From the NCBI GenBank assembly GCA_024403795.1, contig JAKSRD010000002.1:1-64000 (forward strand): a DNA stretch of 64,000 nt. Reading direction: 5' to 3'. The DNA comes from Saccharofermentans sp. Its GTDB lineage: Bacteria; Bacillota; Clostridia; Saccharofermentanales; Saccharofermentanaceae. Shown here in pieces: positions 9,202 to 17,700 of this stretch. Position 1 is the stretch's first letter, and every line of letters begins with the position of its first letter. Under the pieces are notes generated by a model, which saw only the letters and a program-made list of their open reading frames with translations, searched no databases and was not told the origin of the DNA. The position numbers were made by a program, and so were the translations under genes.

Positions 9202-10574
9202 CTTATTATGTCAGTTAAAGCTGTAAAGCCTTTGTTCTTAGTTACGATCATGACTCTGTCGCCGACCTCGATGGTGTCGTTACCTTTAGGAATGATTATC
9301 TTTCCCGAACGATTGATAAATGAGACGAGTGTATTCGGCTTGAGTTTCAGATCCTTGAGTTGTTTGCCTGTGACGGAAGACTGTTCCATTACTTTGAATT
9401 CGACAGCCTCTGCTTTCTCGTCGAAGAGATGGTACATGATTTCAACATTGCTTCCGATCGAAGCTTGCTTTGCACGGGCATATGAGATTATTGCCTCGGA
9501 GGTAATCAGCTTGGGATAGATAACGCTTCCGAGATCCAGACGGTTGATAACATCGGTAAAGCCGATCTTATTGATCTTGGTAACGGATTTTATGCCGCGT
9601 GAGATCTCTCTGGCGAACAAAGAGAGCATTATGTTCTCTTCGTCGATCCCCGTGAGTGCGACAACGGAATCGACTTCTCTGATTCCGGTCTCTTCAAGAA
9701 GAGCTTCGTTAATGCCGTCACCGTTGATTATCTCGGCGCGCGGGAGAAGCTCGCTTAATTCGGAACATCTGTCGGCATCCTTCTCGATAACGGTTACGTC
9801 GATTCCGGATTTGATAAGCTGATCGGCAAGATAGTATGCCGATTTACCGCCGCCGATGATGATGGTGCTCTTTACGGAATTGGTCTTGAAGCCGATGGAC
9901 TTAAGGAAGGAGTTGCATACTTTTCGAGTTGCCACGAAAGAGATGTTATCGCCTGACGAGAGCTCGAAAGAACCGTTAGGTATCGTAATCTCATCTCCTC
10001 GCTCAACACCTACGATGACAAGGTCATTCGTGTAATTGCTGCCAAGGTAAGCGACGGTCTTGCCGTCCAGCACATTGCCTTCAGGTATCTTTATCTTTAC
10101 CAGCTCTGCAGTTCCGTGAGCAAAAGTGTTGATCATGATGGCTGCAGGCAAATACAGGATACGGGCAGCTTCGATCGCAGCCTCGTACTCCGGGTTAATG
10201 ATCATCTCGAGACTGAGCTTGGAACGGAGATATGGAATCTCTTTGCCGTAGTCAGGATTTCTTACGCGTGCAATGGTAGAAAGCTCGTTGTTGAATTGCT
10301 TGGCAATGGTGCAGCACAGGAGATTGACTTCATCAGAGTCTGTTACGCAGATGAACAGGTCTGCTGAAGCTACATCAGCTTCTTCAAGTGCTTCGTGGCT
10401 GGCACCGTTGCCGATGACACCCATGCAGTCGTAAAGTGTGGCAAGTTCCGTCAGACGTTCTTCGTTCTTATCGATGATAACGATGTCATGTCCTTCTTCC
10501 GCAAGTCTCTCTACGAGTGTATAGCCGACTTTACCGGCACCTACTACGATTACTTTAAGTCCTTTTTTTGCCAT
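9198..10574 (-). CDS. trkA: TrkA potassium uptake regulatory protein
   Basis: A 458-residue cytoplasmic regulator of TrkH with the usual duplicated layout: a Rossmann RCK domain (VGAGKVGYTLVERL near residue 11), a TrkA-C domain, a second Rossmann domain (TIIIGGGKSAYYLA near residue 237) and a second TrkA-C domain. The first glycine-rich loop is canonical for NAD(H) binding; the second is less so. It starts 3 bases after the stop of the upstream G3E GTPase gene, without a clear ribosome site of its own, so it depends on that transcript and probably on coupled translation. Confidence 0.95.
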   Translation of the reverse strand: MAKKGLKVIVVGAGKVGYTLVERLAEEGHDIVIIDKNEERLTELATLYDCMGVIGNGASHEALEEADVASADLFICVTDSDEVNLLCCTIAKQFNNELSTIARVRNPDYGKEIPYLRSKLSLEMIINPEYEAAIEAARILYLPAAIMINTFAHGTAELVKIKIPEGNVLDGKTVAYLGSNYTNDLVIVGVERGDEITIPNGSFELSSGDNISFVATRKVCNSFLKSIGFKTNSVKSTIIIGGGKSAYYLADQLIKSGIDVTVIEKDADRCSELSELLPRAEIINGDGINEALLEETGIREVDSVVALTGIDEENIMLSLFAREISRGIKSVTKINKIGFTDVINRLDLGSVIYPKLITSEAIISYARAKQASIGSNVEIMYHLFDEKAEAVEFKVMEQSSVTGKQLKDLKLKPNTLVSFINRSGKIIIPKGNDTIEVGDRVMIVTKNKGFTALTDIIR

Positions 10575-10577
10575 AGA

Positions 10578-11678
10578 TCAGATTCCGAACAATTCCTTGA
10601 TAGCGTCTTTCTTAACTTCGGCACCGATAACAACGATCTTCCCGGTAACATCGGATGCGCCGGTTCTGACTTCGGATTCTTCAGGTACATAGTCGAAGTG
10701 GATCCATGTGCCGTCTTCTCCTGCAACGATTCCCTTGGAACGGAGGATCGTGCCGTACTTCTCGTTATCATCCAAAGCCTTGAGAGCTTCTTCGATCTGA
10801 GCTTTTGTGAAGCGCTTGGATGTCTCGAATCCGATGGAATCGAAAACTTCATCGGCATGATGATGGTGATGGTGGTGTTCATGATGATGCTCATCGTGGT
10901 CGTCATCATCGTCGTCATCGTGATGGTGGTGATGCTCATGCTCATCGTGGTCGTCATCATCGTCGTCGTCGTGATGGTGATGATGCTCATGCTCGTCGTG
11001 GTCGTCATCATCGTCGTCGTGATGGTGGTGATGATGCTCTGCTTCATGCTGCTCTCCTTCGAGAAGCGCTGCTGCCATGTCAGCTGCCGTAAGAGGCTCC
11101 TCGATGGCCTTAAGTATCTGTACACCTGAGAGGTCATCCCAAGGTGTTGTAATGATCTGTGAATGATCGTTGATCTCGCGGATGAGTGCGATAGCCTGAT
11201 CGAGCTTCTCCTGAGAGATGTTGCCCGTACGACTGAGAATGATGGTGCCGGCATACTTGATCTGATTCTCATAGAATTCCTTGAAGTTCTTGAGATAGAT
11301 CTTGCACTTGGAGGCATCGATAACCGTAACTGTTCCGCAGATCTCAGTGCCTTCAACGCGCTTAACGGCAGCTACTACATCTGAGAGCTTGCCTACGCCG
11401 GAAGGTTCGATGAGGATCCTCTCGGGTGAGAACTGATCGATAACGTCCTTGAGGGCTGAACCGAAGTCACCAACGAGGCTGCAGCAGATGCAGCCGGAAT
11501 TCATCTCGGTAATCTCAATGCCGGACTCCTTGAGGAAACCGCCGTCGATACCGATCTGGCCGAATTCGTTCTCGATAAGTACGAGCTTAATGCCGTTGTA
11601 ACCGTCAGCAATAAGCTTCTTGATAAGTGTTGTTTTGCCTGCTCCCAGAAATCCTGAGAAGATGTCAACTTTAGTCAT
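10578..11678 (-). CDS. G3E-family (CobW/YjiA-type) GTPase with a His/Asp-rich metal-binding loop
   Basis: A 366-residue putative metallochaperone. N-terminal Walker A GFLGAGKTT (residues 9-17), the conserved metal site CICC (63-66) and the G3E motif EPSG (91-94) are all present. Residues 211-274 are an extreme His/Asp/Glu loop made of three near-identical units of a His run, an Asp run and HDEHEH; such loops store or hand over zinc, nickel or cobalt. The usual NKxD base-specificity motif is replaced by SRTG (149-152), so nucleotide preference may differ. A short CobW C-terminal domain follows. It is the second gene of a four-gene operon (GTPase, GTPase, trkA, trkH). Zinc is the best guess for the metal because of the Zur-like site upstream. 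Confidence 0.88.
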   Translation of the reverse strand: MTKVDIFSGFLGAGKTTLIKKLIADGYNGIKLVLIENEFGQIGIDGGFLKESGIEITEMNSGCICCSLVGDFGSALKDVIDQFSPERILIEPSGVGKLSDVVAAVKRVEGTEICGTVTVIDASKCKIYLKNFKEFYENQIKYAGTIILSRTGNISQEKLDQAIALIREINDHSQIITTPWDDLSGVQILKAIEEPLTAADMAAALLEGEQHEAEHHHHHHDDDDDDHDEHEHHHHHDDDDDDDHDEHEHHHHHDDDDDDDHDEHHHEHHHHHHHADEVFDSIGFETSKRFTKAQIEEALKALDDNEKYGTILRSKGIVAGEDGTWIHFDYVPEESEVRTGASDVTGKIVVIGAEVKKDAIKELFGI

Positions 11679-11702
11679 GAAAATGCCTCTTTTCTGTATA
11701 TG

Positions 11703-12653
11703 TCAGTTGAAATAGATAACTTCGTTTTCGGGTTTGCTCGTTAATGCATAAGTCTCGACCTGAATGCTCGGAACGTTGATCTTTCCGCCTTCGCCGTCAT
11801 CATCTTCAAAATATCTGACGGTTCCCGTGGCCTTGATCCATTGACCGTTGGGGAAATTCGACTTGCATTCGTAGAAACAGAGCAATCCCATCGGCTGAAG
11901 GTCTGCCGCACAGCAGGTGTAAGCCTGTCTCTGAAGCACAAAAGCCTTACCGCGGAACTCTCGAAGGACTACGGCCTGACCGATGAGGCTTACGCGCTTT
12001 CCGTTATAACGGCCTTCGTTCTCGAAGGCGTCAGTGTAGAACAGACCGAAGTCTTCTGCTGCGATATTGCAGGGGTCCTGCTTGAGATCAAAGGGAAGAT
12101 GGTCCTCGATCTTTACGACTTTGTTGTTACTGTCGAAGAAATGAACGCTTGCACCCGGATTAACGGCCTTAACGGAGGCTCTGAGCTTGGGAATGTTATC
12201 GTTCTCTTCGTCAACACGATTGAACAGTACCGTATCGCAGTATCTGAAGTAGTCGGCGAACATGGTCTGCATGTTCTTGAGATACATGCCGTATGTCGAT
12301 GCGTCGACGGTTACGATCGCTGCAGCCAATGCCCAACGCTCCGGTACATCGACTTCATCAAAGAAGTCTGTGGGCTTTACGGAACCGTTCCACTCAATAA
12401 ATACGACACCGGGCTTGTACTTCTCTTCGATATCGAAAGTCATCTCTTTGGTGACTTCGTCAGTCTCACAATTAATGATTACAGGGTTAGCACCCTCATA
12501 ATTCTCCTGAACGTATTCCTTTTCACCTTCTTCGGTGTTGATGACTACGACCTTGCGATTTTTGAAATTCTCGCTGCCGAGCCAGTCACAGATGACCGAA
12601 GTCTTTCCGCTGTCCAGAAATCCGGTGAAAAAGTAAACCAGACAATCTTCCAT
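11703..12653 (-). CDS. G3E-like GTPase fused to a YcgQ (TIGR03943)-like C-terminal domain
   Basis: A 316-residue protein with two parts. Residues 1 to about 190 follow the G3E GTPase fold: Walker A GFLDSGKTS (11-19), an EWNG in place of the usual ExSG (87-90) and NRVD (145-148) in place of NKxD. The CxCC metal motif of the family is missing; only one Cys (62) lies in that place. Residues 205-316 contain YTCCAADLQPMGL and QWIKATGTV, which resemble the C-terminal domain of the YcgQ/DUF1980 family encoded next to zinc-starvation permeases in Bacillus. The two Cys of CCAAD (247-248) could hold a metal. First gene of the operon, with an AGAGGTG ribosome site. Domain assignment of the C-terminus is by pattern only. 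Confidence 0.75.
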   Translation of the reverse strand: MEDCLVYFFTGFLDSGKTSVICDWLGSENFKNRKVVVINTEEGEKEYVQENYEGANPVIINCETDEVTKEMTFDIEEKYKPGVVFIEWNGSVKPTDFFDEVDVPERWALAAAIVTVDASTYGMYLKNMQTMFADYFRYCDTVLFNRVDEENDNIPKLRASVKAVNPGASVHFFDSNNKVVKIEDHLPFDLKQDPCNIAAEDFGLFYTDAFENEGRYNGKRVSLIGQAVVLREFRGKAFVLQRQAYTCCAADLQPMGLLCFYECKSNFPNGQWIKATGTVRYFEDDDGEGGKINVPSIQVETYALTSKPENEVIYFN

Positions 12654-12672
12654 AATTTTGCACCTCTTTAAC

Positions 12673-12706
12673 AGATACTATTTTGTCTCGTAATTGTTAT
12701 TATTTC
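12673..12706 (-). promoter_or_regulatory. Promoter of the metal GTPase / trk operon with a Zur-box-like site
   Basis: Read on the minus strand, TTGAAA and CAAAAT are 17 bases apart in front of the 12653 start codon. The spacer contains TAATAAC-A-ATTACGA (12688-12702). The right half matches the Bacillus Zur box half-site ATTACGA exactly and the left half matches at 4 of 7 positions. A repressor bound between -35 and -10 would block transcription when zinc is plentiful. The call is inference from sequence and from the metal-related genes downstream. Confidence 0.5.
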
Positions 12707-12733
12707 AAGCAAAGAAAAGATATAAAATCTATT

Positions 12734-12750
12734 ATCGGCTTTCTGCCGAT
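12734..12750 (+). repeat. Small hairpin in front of dus
   Basis: ATCGGC and GCCGAT form a perfect 6-bp stem with a 5-base loop in the leader of dus, ending 4 bases before its AGGAG ribosome site. It may modulate translation or mRNA stability. A weak -10-like TATAAA lies at 12721. Confidence 0.4.
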
Positions 12751-12764
12751 TATTAGGAGTATTA

Positions 12765-13766
12765 ATGAAAACGGTAAAAATAGGCGGTATTGAGATATCA
12801 AAACCTATCGTTTTAAGCCCCATGGCAGGGGTCAGTTGCCTGCCGTTCAGAATAATCTGCAATGAGATGGGTGCCGCTTACAGCCCCACGGAACTTGTCA
12901 GTGCGAGATCGATCCGTTATAACGGCGTCGAAAAGAGTATGTGTTACTTAAGGATCTCGCCGGAAGAAGAGGGAATAACCGCAATACAGCTTTTCGGGAG
13001 CGAACCTGAAGACTTCGAAGCGGCCATTGAGACGATAATGGAAACTCCCGTATTAAAAGAAGTTACTATCATAGATATAAATATGGGCTGTCCTGTTCCG
13101 AAGGTAATTAAAACGGGCGCGGGAAGCGCACTGATGGCCGATCCGACTAAGGCATCCGCAATTGTTAAGACCTGCAAGAGCACGTTGGAGCGGTTGGGAA
13201 CAGATGTTCCGGTAACGGTTAAGACCAGGATCGGATTCAAAGCAGATGAGATGGGAAGACCTGATTTTGCAAGGGCTTTGGCAGACGGCGGCTGCGACAT
13301 GATTTGTGTACACGGAAGGACCGGAGCCCAGATGTATCACGGCGAGAGTTCAAACGAAGCGATCGCCGTCATGAGAGAAGCTGTAAGAAGTTACAAGATC
13401 CCGTTTTTTGCAAACGGTGATATCTGCGATGCCGATTCAGCAAAGAAAGTGTTCGAACAGACCGGCTGTGACGGGATCATGATCGGCAGGGCCTCACGAG
13501 GTAATCCTTGGGTTTTCGAGCAGGTCCTTGCGGGCCTTGAAGGAAGAGCATTGCCGGAATGTCCTGATGAAGCAGCACGCAAGAAGATGCTGATCCGTGA
13601 ACTTCAGGGGAGACTGAAATATCTTCCGGAGGATGTTGCAGTAAGAGAATTCAGAAGTGTAATGCCCTTTTATATTAAGGGCTTTCCGGGTTCGGCACAG
13701 ACCAAGGTCAAACTCGTGAATGCGTCAACCTATAAAGAGGTAAAGGAGATTTTGGAAATTGGCTGA
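12765..13766 (+). CDS. dus: tRNA-dihydrouridine synthase
   Basis: A 333-residue flavin enzyme that reduces uridines in the D-loop of tRNA. Family motifs: SPMAGVS near the N-terminus, IDINMGCPVPKV with the catalytic cysteine (about residue 109), TVKTRIGF, HGRTGAQMY, FANGDI and GIMIGRASRGNPW for FMN phosphate binding. Length and motifs match the DusB type common in Firmicutes. AGGAG ribosome site. The next gene starts inside its last codons. Confidence 0.95.
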   Translation: MKTVKIGGIEISKPIVLSPMAGVSCLPFRIICNEMGAAYSPTELVSARSIRYNGVEKSMCYLRISPEEEGITAIQLFGSEPEDFEAAIETIMETPVLKEVTIIDINMGCPVPKVIKTGAGSALMADPTKASAIVKTCKSTLERLGTDVPVTVKTRIGFKADEMGRPDFARALADGGCDMICVHGRTGAQMYHGESSNEAIAVMREAVRSYKIPFFANGDICDADSAKKVFEQTGCDGIMIGRASRGNPWVFEQVLAGLEGRALPECPDEAARKKMLIRELQGRLKYLPEDVAVREFRSVMPFYIKGFPGSAQTKVKLVNASTYKEVKEILEIG

Positions 13767-14391
13767 GATCATCATTACGATCCTGACGATAGTCGGCGGC
13801 AGTCTTTTGTGCTTTGAAGGATACAAGCTTTTCAGAATGTGCCTCGGGATCATCGGTGGAGTTGCAGGGTTTGCTTTGGGCAATGTGATCCTCTCTCTTA
13901 TCGAATCCGGCGGCGCTGAGGTAAACGGAACTGTCAGAATGGTAGTGATCGCACTGTTTACGATCGGACTTGCCGTTACGGCTTTCTCATTATACATGAA
14001 GGCTTTGATCGCCATATCCACGGTTGTCTGCGGATACTGGTTCTACGAGGACTTTGATTTCCTTTATGAGCGGATGACCGACGAAGGACTTCGTATCGCC
14101 GTTACGATCGGATCGGGAATAATCGCAGGTTTTCTCATCGGTGTAATCGTTTACTATGCCCAAAGATGGACAATAAGTCTGTTTACGGCTTTTATCGGTG
14201 CCAGGATGATATCCGGAGTGCTCTCTCCGGTGCTCTGGTCTTGTGCATCTTCGAATGAATATGTGGGAATTTTGGGGCAAAAAGCACTCGGCGACAGTGT
14301 CGGCTTCAATTATCCTTCCGTTCAATTGCTTGTGGTTGTCGCATTCTGCGTTGCCGGTTATGTAATTCAACTAAAAACTAAACGAAAATAG
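13759..14391 (+). CDS. Polytopic membrane protein, DUF4203-like
   Basis: A 210-residue protein with about seven hydrophobic segments separated by very short loops, and Gly-rich helices (GVAGFALGNV, GSGIIAGFLIGVIVYY) like those of the DUF4203/TMEM198 family, whose role is unknown. Translation starts at a TTG, overlapping the end of dus by 8 bases, with AAAGGAG 10 bases upstream. It is cotranscribed with dus. Family assignment is tentative. Confidence 0.75.
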   Translation: MAEIIITILTIVGGSLLCFEGYKLFRMCLGIIGGVAGFALGNVILSLIESGGAEVNGTVRMVVIALFTIGLAVTAFSLYMKALIAISTVVCGYWFYEDFDFLYERMTDEGLRIAVTIGSGIIAGFLIGVIVYYAQRWTISLFTAFIGARMISGVLSPVLWSCASSNEYVGILGQKALGDSVGFNYPSVQLLVVVAFCVAGYVIQLKTKRK

Positions 14392-14404
14392 CAACAAAAT
14401 TTGT

Positions 14405-14433
14405 TTGACCTAAATCGTTAGTCTTGATAAAAT
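14405..14433 (+). promoter_or_regulatory. Near-consensus sigma-A promoter in front of a candidate RNA
   Basis: TTGACC (14405-14410) and TAAAAT (14428-14433) are separated by exactly 17 bases. It is one of the best promoter matches in the window, yet the next start codon is 300 bases away, so the immediate product is a long untranslated RNA with predicted start near 14440. Confidence 0.75.
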
Positions 14434-14439
14434 CTACGT

Positions 14440-14560
14440 GAGCACATCGATAAGGGAATGTGCTTTGGAATATTTAATTAGTCATTTTTCTTAATCTATC
14501 CCTTATTCCATGTCGAGGGCATTCCGATTTAACGGGATGCCCTCGGCGTGTTTATGGGGA
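14440..14560 (+). ncRNA. Candidate structured non-coding RNA or cis-regulatory leader
   Basis: Starting at the predicted transcription start, bases 14441-14447 pair with 14458-14464 (7 bp). The 10-base loop of this hairpin contains ATAAGGGA (14450-14457), perfectly complementary to TCCCTTAT at 14499-14506, giving a potential 8-bp pseudoknot. A competing pairing joins 14466-14471 with 14505-14510. A strong 13-bp hairpin (14514-14526 with 14533-14545) closes the element. Mutually exclusive folds suggest a switch, but no known riboswitch, 6S or SRP RNA consensus was recognised. It could be a small RNA or the leader of the 14734 gene. Confidence 0.45.
14514..14545. terminator. Strong 13-bp hairpin, possible terminator
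   Basis: A GC-rich inverted repeat with a 6-base loop and one G-T pair. Only a weak T-rich tail (GTGTTTA) follows, then a T6 run about 15 bases downstream. It may end the dus operon transcript or the candidate RNA. Confidence 0.45.
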
Positions 14561-14733
14561 TTTTTTCCCGCAGTGACCGTTAGCGTCAATAATACAAATT
14601 TCTCTAACAATTTTATTGCATGCTTTTTGTGCAAATGATAATTTTAAGCCTTAAAAATAAAATATATTTGAGAGGTAGCGCTGCCGGCTGTTTTATGGCT
14701 ATAAAATATCAGTCGCATGCCGTAACGTAGTTT

Positions 14734-17700
14734 ATGAGAAAATTGGCTTTGGTTTTGTCTTCGTTCCTTATTGTGGCATTCCTTGCACCCTGCGTTGTTT
14801 TTGCGGATGACATCAAGGTCTACCACATTTACAAAGAAACTGATATGCTCCATCCTGACGACGTCTCGTTGTATCTGCTGGAAAATGACATAACATTTGA
14901 ATCCGCCTGGGCAGTCACTGGCAACATTACTATCGATCTGCAGGGACATAATATTCAGGGTGCAAGCGAAGGATATATGGAGTTGTTTGTGGTACGAGAC
15001 GGAGGTTCGCTTACGATCAAAAATTCAACAGACAGAGATCGTGGAACCTTATATGTTACTAAGCTTTACGAATTCTATGAGCAACTTATCCGTGTTGAAA
15101 AAGGCGGCAGCTTTTTTTTGGAGGGCGGTACGCTTAAGGGAAACGCTGATGAGGATTGCCGTCTGGTTACGGTTAACGGCGGACACTTTGCCATGCACGG
15201 CGGAAAGCTCTGTCAAAATAAGTTCGACGGCAAGGGCGGTGCAGTTTACGTTACAGACAGCGGATCGTTCTCTATGCGCGGCGGTACGATCTCAGATATC
15301 GATGCTACAGACGGTAGAGGCGCAGTATACATCAACGGAAGCACTTTTAACCTGTATGACGGACGGATCACAAAGAATACTTCTGAAGGACCCGCGGCAG
15401 GCGTCGTCATCAACGACTCGAAAAGTAAATTTTATATGTCGGGCGGAGAGATCAGCCACAATACAAACACTTCGAGTTCAAACGATGGCATGCATGCAGG
15501 CGGTGTTGCCGTAGATGAAGGAGAATTCAAGATGACCGGCGGATCCATTACCGGGAATTCAACTAACGCCTATGGCGGCGGTGTGTATCTTGACGGATCT
15601 TCTGATTATCCGCTTGCTATGGATGATGGTCTCATTACGGATAACAAAGCCCGCAAGGGCGGCGGACTCTATCTGTCTGATGGTTATGCTTCGCTTAACG
15701 GAGGCGAGATCAGCGGAAATACTGCAGAAGAAGGCGGCGGTGTTTATGTTCAATCCGGTTTTTGGGGCGGCTTTGACGGCGGAACTTTCGGCGGCAATCT
15801 TGTCATTACGGCAAATAAAGCAAACAGTCTTGGCGGCGGAGTTTATCTCGATACTTCCGTCAGTATGTACGATATAAAATTGGGCGGAAGAGTGCGCATC
15901 AGCGATAACAGCGGGATGGACTGCTACTACAATACTGAACCGGGAGGAACATCCCAGGGCCTCTCCATACAGGATGACCTTGATACTTCAGCCGAAAATC
16001 ACGCATGGATCGGAATCTGTTCGTTGCCGAGTAAATTTGAGGGTTCGTCAAAAGGAGCCACATTTATAAAGACTGATAAAGCGGAGAACTATTCCGTTTG
16101 TTTCTTCGGAACGAACGGATTCGAGATACCGGTCAGAACGGCGGATCACAATTTTGAACTCAGATATAAGCAAAATCTGACGTGCATGACTTTGAATACC
16201 GACGCCTTGAAGGATACGAAGGGCGAGATCCTCAGCGCAGATGATTACGAGTGTTCTTATGACAAACAGAATTATACTTATACTGTCAGGATCTCCCACG
16301 ATAAAGACATTAATGTAGATGAGGATGGAATATATGTGAAAGCCGACAGCTCCCTGACGGCTGAAGCTAACGAGATAACTCTGAAAAAATCGACCTCATC
16401 ACATAACGATGAAGACAAAGAGAAAATATACACCTTTGAATATGTTTGCAATAATGCTCGGAATATCAACGGAACCGATCTGACTCACAGAACAGTCTAC
16501 ACCGTGAATATTATAGTATCTGACCATGAGGTAGTATTCCACGTGAATGATCCGGCTTACAGTTCAAAGGAGATTCCGTCTCAGATCGTGCCCGATAAGG
16601 GGAAGATACAAAAACCCGAGTATCTTGAGGACGGAGAATGGATGATAGGTTGGTTTGATGCCGAAGACCCCATTGATGAGTTCGATTTTGAGACACCGAT
16701 CATGAAAGATACTTTGCTTCTAGGTATATGGATCCCGAAAATAACATCGACCCCGACGGCAACACCAACAGTAACGGCTACTCCTACAGCTACTGCTACA
16801 CCTACCGTAACAGCTGCTCCCACAGCAACTGCTACTCCTACGATAACGGTTACGCCCTCGGCAACTGCAACAACCACCCCGACTCCCGACACGGAGCCGA
16901 CGGAACAGGTGACACCTACAGTAACACCCACTTCAACACCCGAACCGAGTGAGGACATTACGGAGGTGCCGGATAATGAACCGACATCAGTTCCTGAACC
17001 GACCGCGGCAGTAACAGAAGAACCTACATTGACACCTACATCCACGCCCGAGCCGGAAGAGGAGATAACGGATACACCTTCTTTGACACCGACTTCCGAA
17101 CCGAAGCCGACGGTTGAAGTAACAGATACGCCGGCAATTAGTCCGACTGTTGTGCCGGATGATCCGGAGCCGACTGTGACGCCAACAGCGATACCTACGG
17201 AAAAAACGGGTTTTGGAATGACAGCAGTCCATCCGGGCAGACCGACTGCAACGCCTGTTCCTACGGAAGAGCCATCTGTCGATCCGGATTTTGTTCCCGA
17301 TAAAACACCTGATCACGAGGAAGTTCCTGCGAATGGAGCGGATCTCGGATTGACTTCCGGACAAATGCTCTATATAGCTCCTGAACCTATTCAGTACAAG
17401 ATGCTTGACGGAGAAAACTGTTCCTGGACAAAGGGAGATGCTGACCCGCTTGTGTTCAGATCGGAAGCATCTTATGACATATTCGTAAGCGTTAAGATCG
17501 ACGGCGCCGAGATCGACAGCTCTGATTACACTTCTGAAGAGGGTTCAACTGTCATTAAGCTCTTGCCGTCTTATCTTGAGACTTTGGACATAGCTGAACA
17601 TACCATTGAGATTCTCTCGAAAGACGGAAGTGCAAGGACTAGATTCTTGATCAAAGCGAAAACAGAACCCGCACCTGATAAGCCGAATACGCCTCAAACG

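Larger units (their letters stand above)
14392..14733. other. 342-bp intergenic stretch with a promoter, structured RNA and hairpins
   Basis: After the dus operon comes a near-consensus promoter (14405-14433), a foldable RNA segment (about 14440-14560) and then an AT-rich part. In the last part TTGCA (14616-14620) and TGCAA (14630-14634) form an inverted repeat next to a -10-like GATAAT (14637-14642), a possible second promoter and operator for the beta-helix surface gene. No open frame of interest was found. Confidence 0.6.

Noticed and set aside
10395-11129. 244-codon plus-strand frame opposite the His-rich GTPase gene
   Set aside because: Its Val/Met/Ile-rich middle is the complement of the His/Asp codons, and it has no initiation signal.
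14440-14560. 6S RNA, SRP RNA or a known riboswitch class
   Set aside because: None of the conserved sequence elements of these families could be found; only the secondary structure is suggestive.
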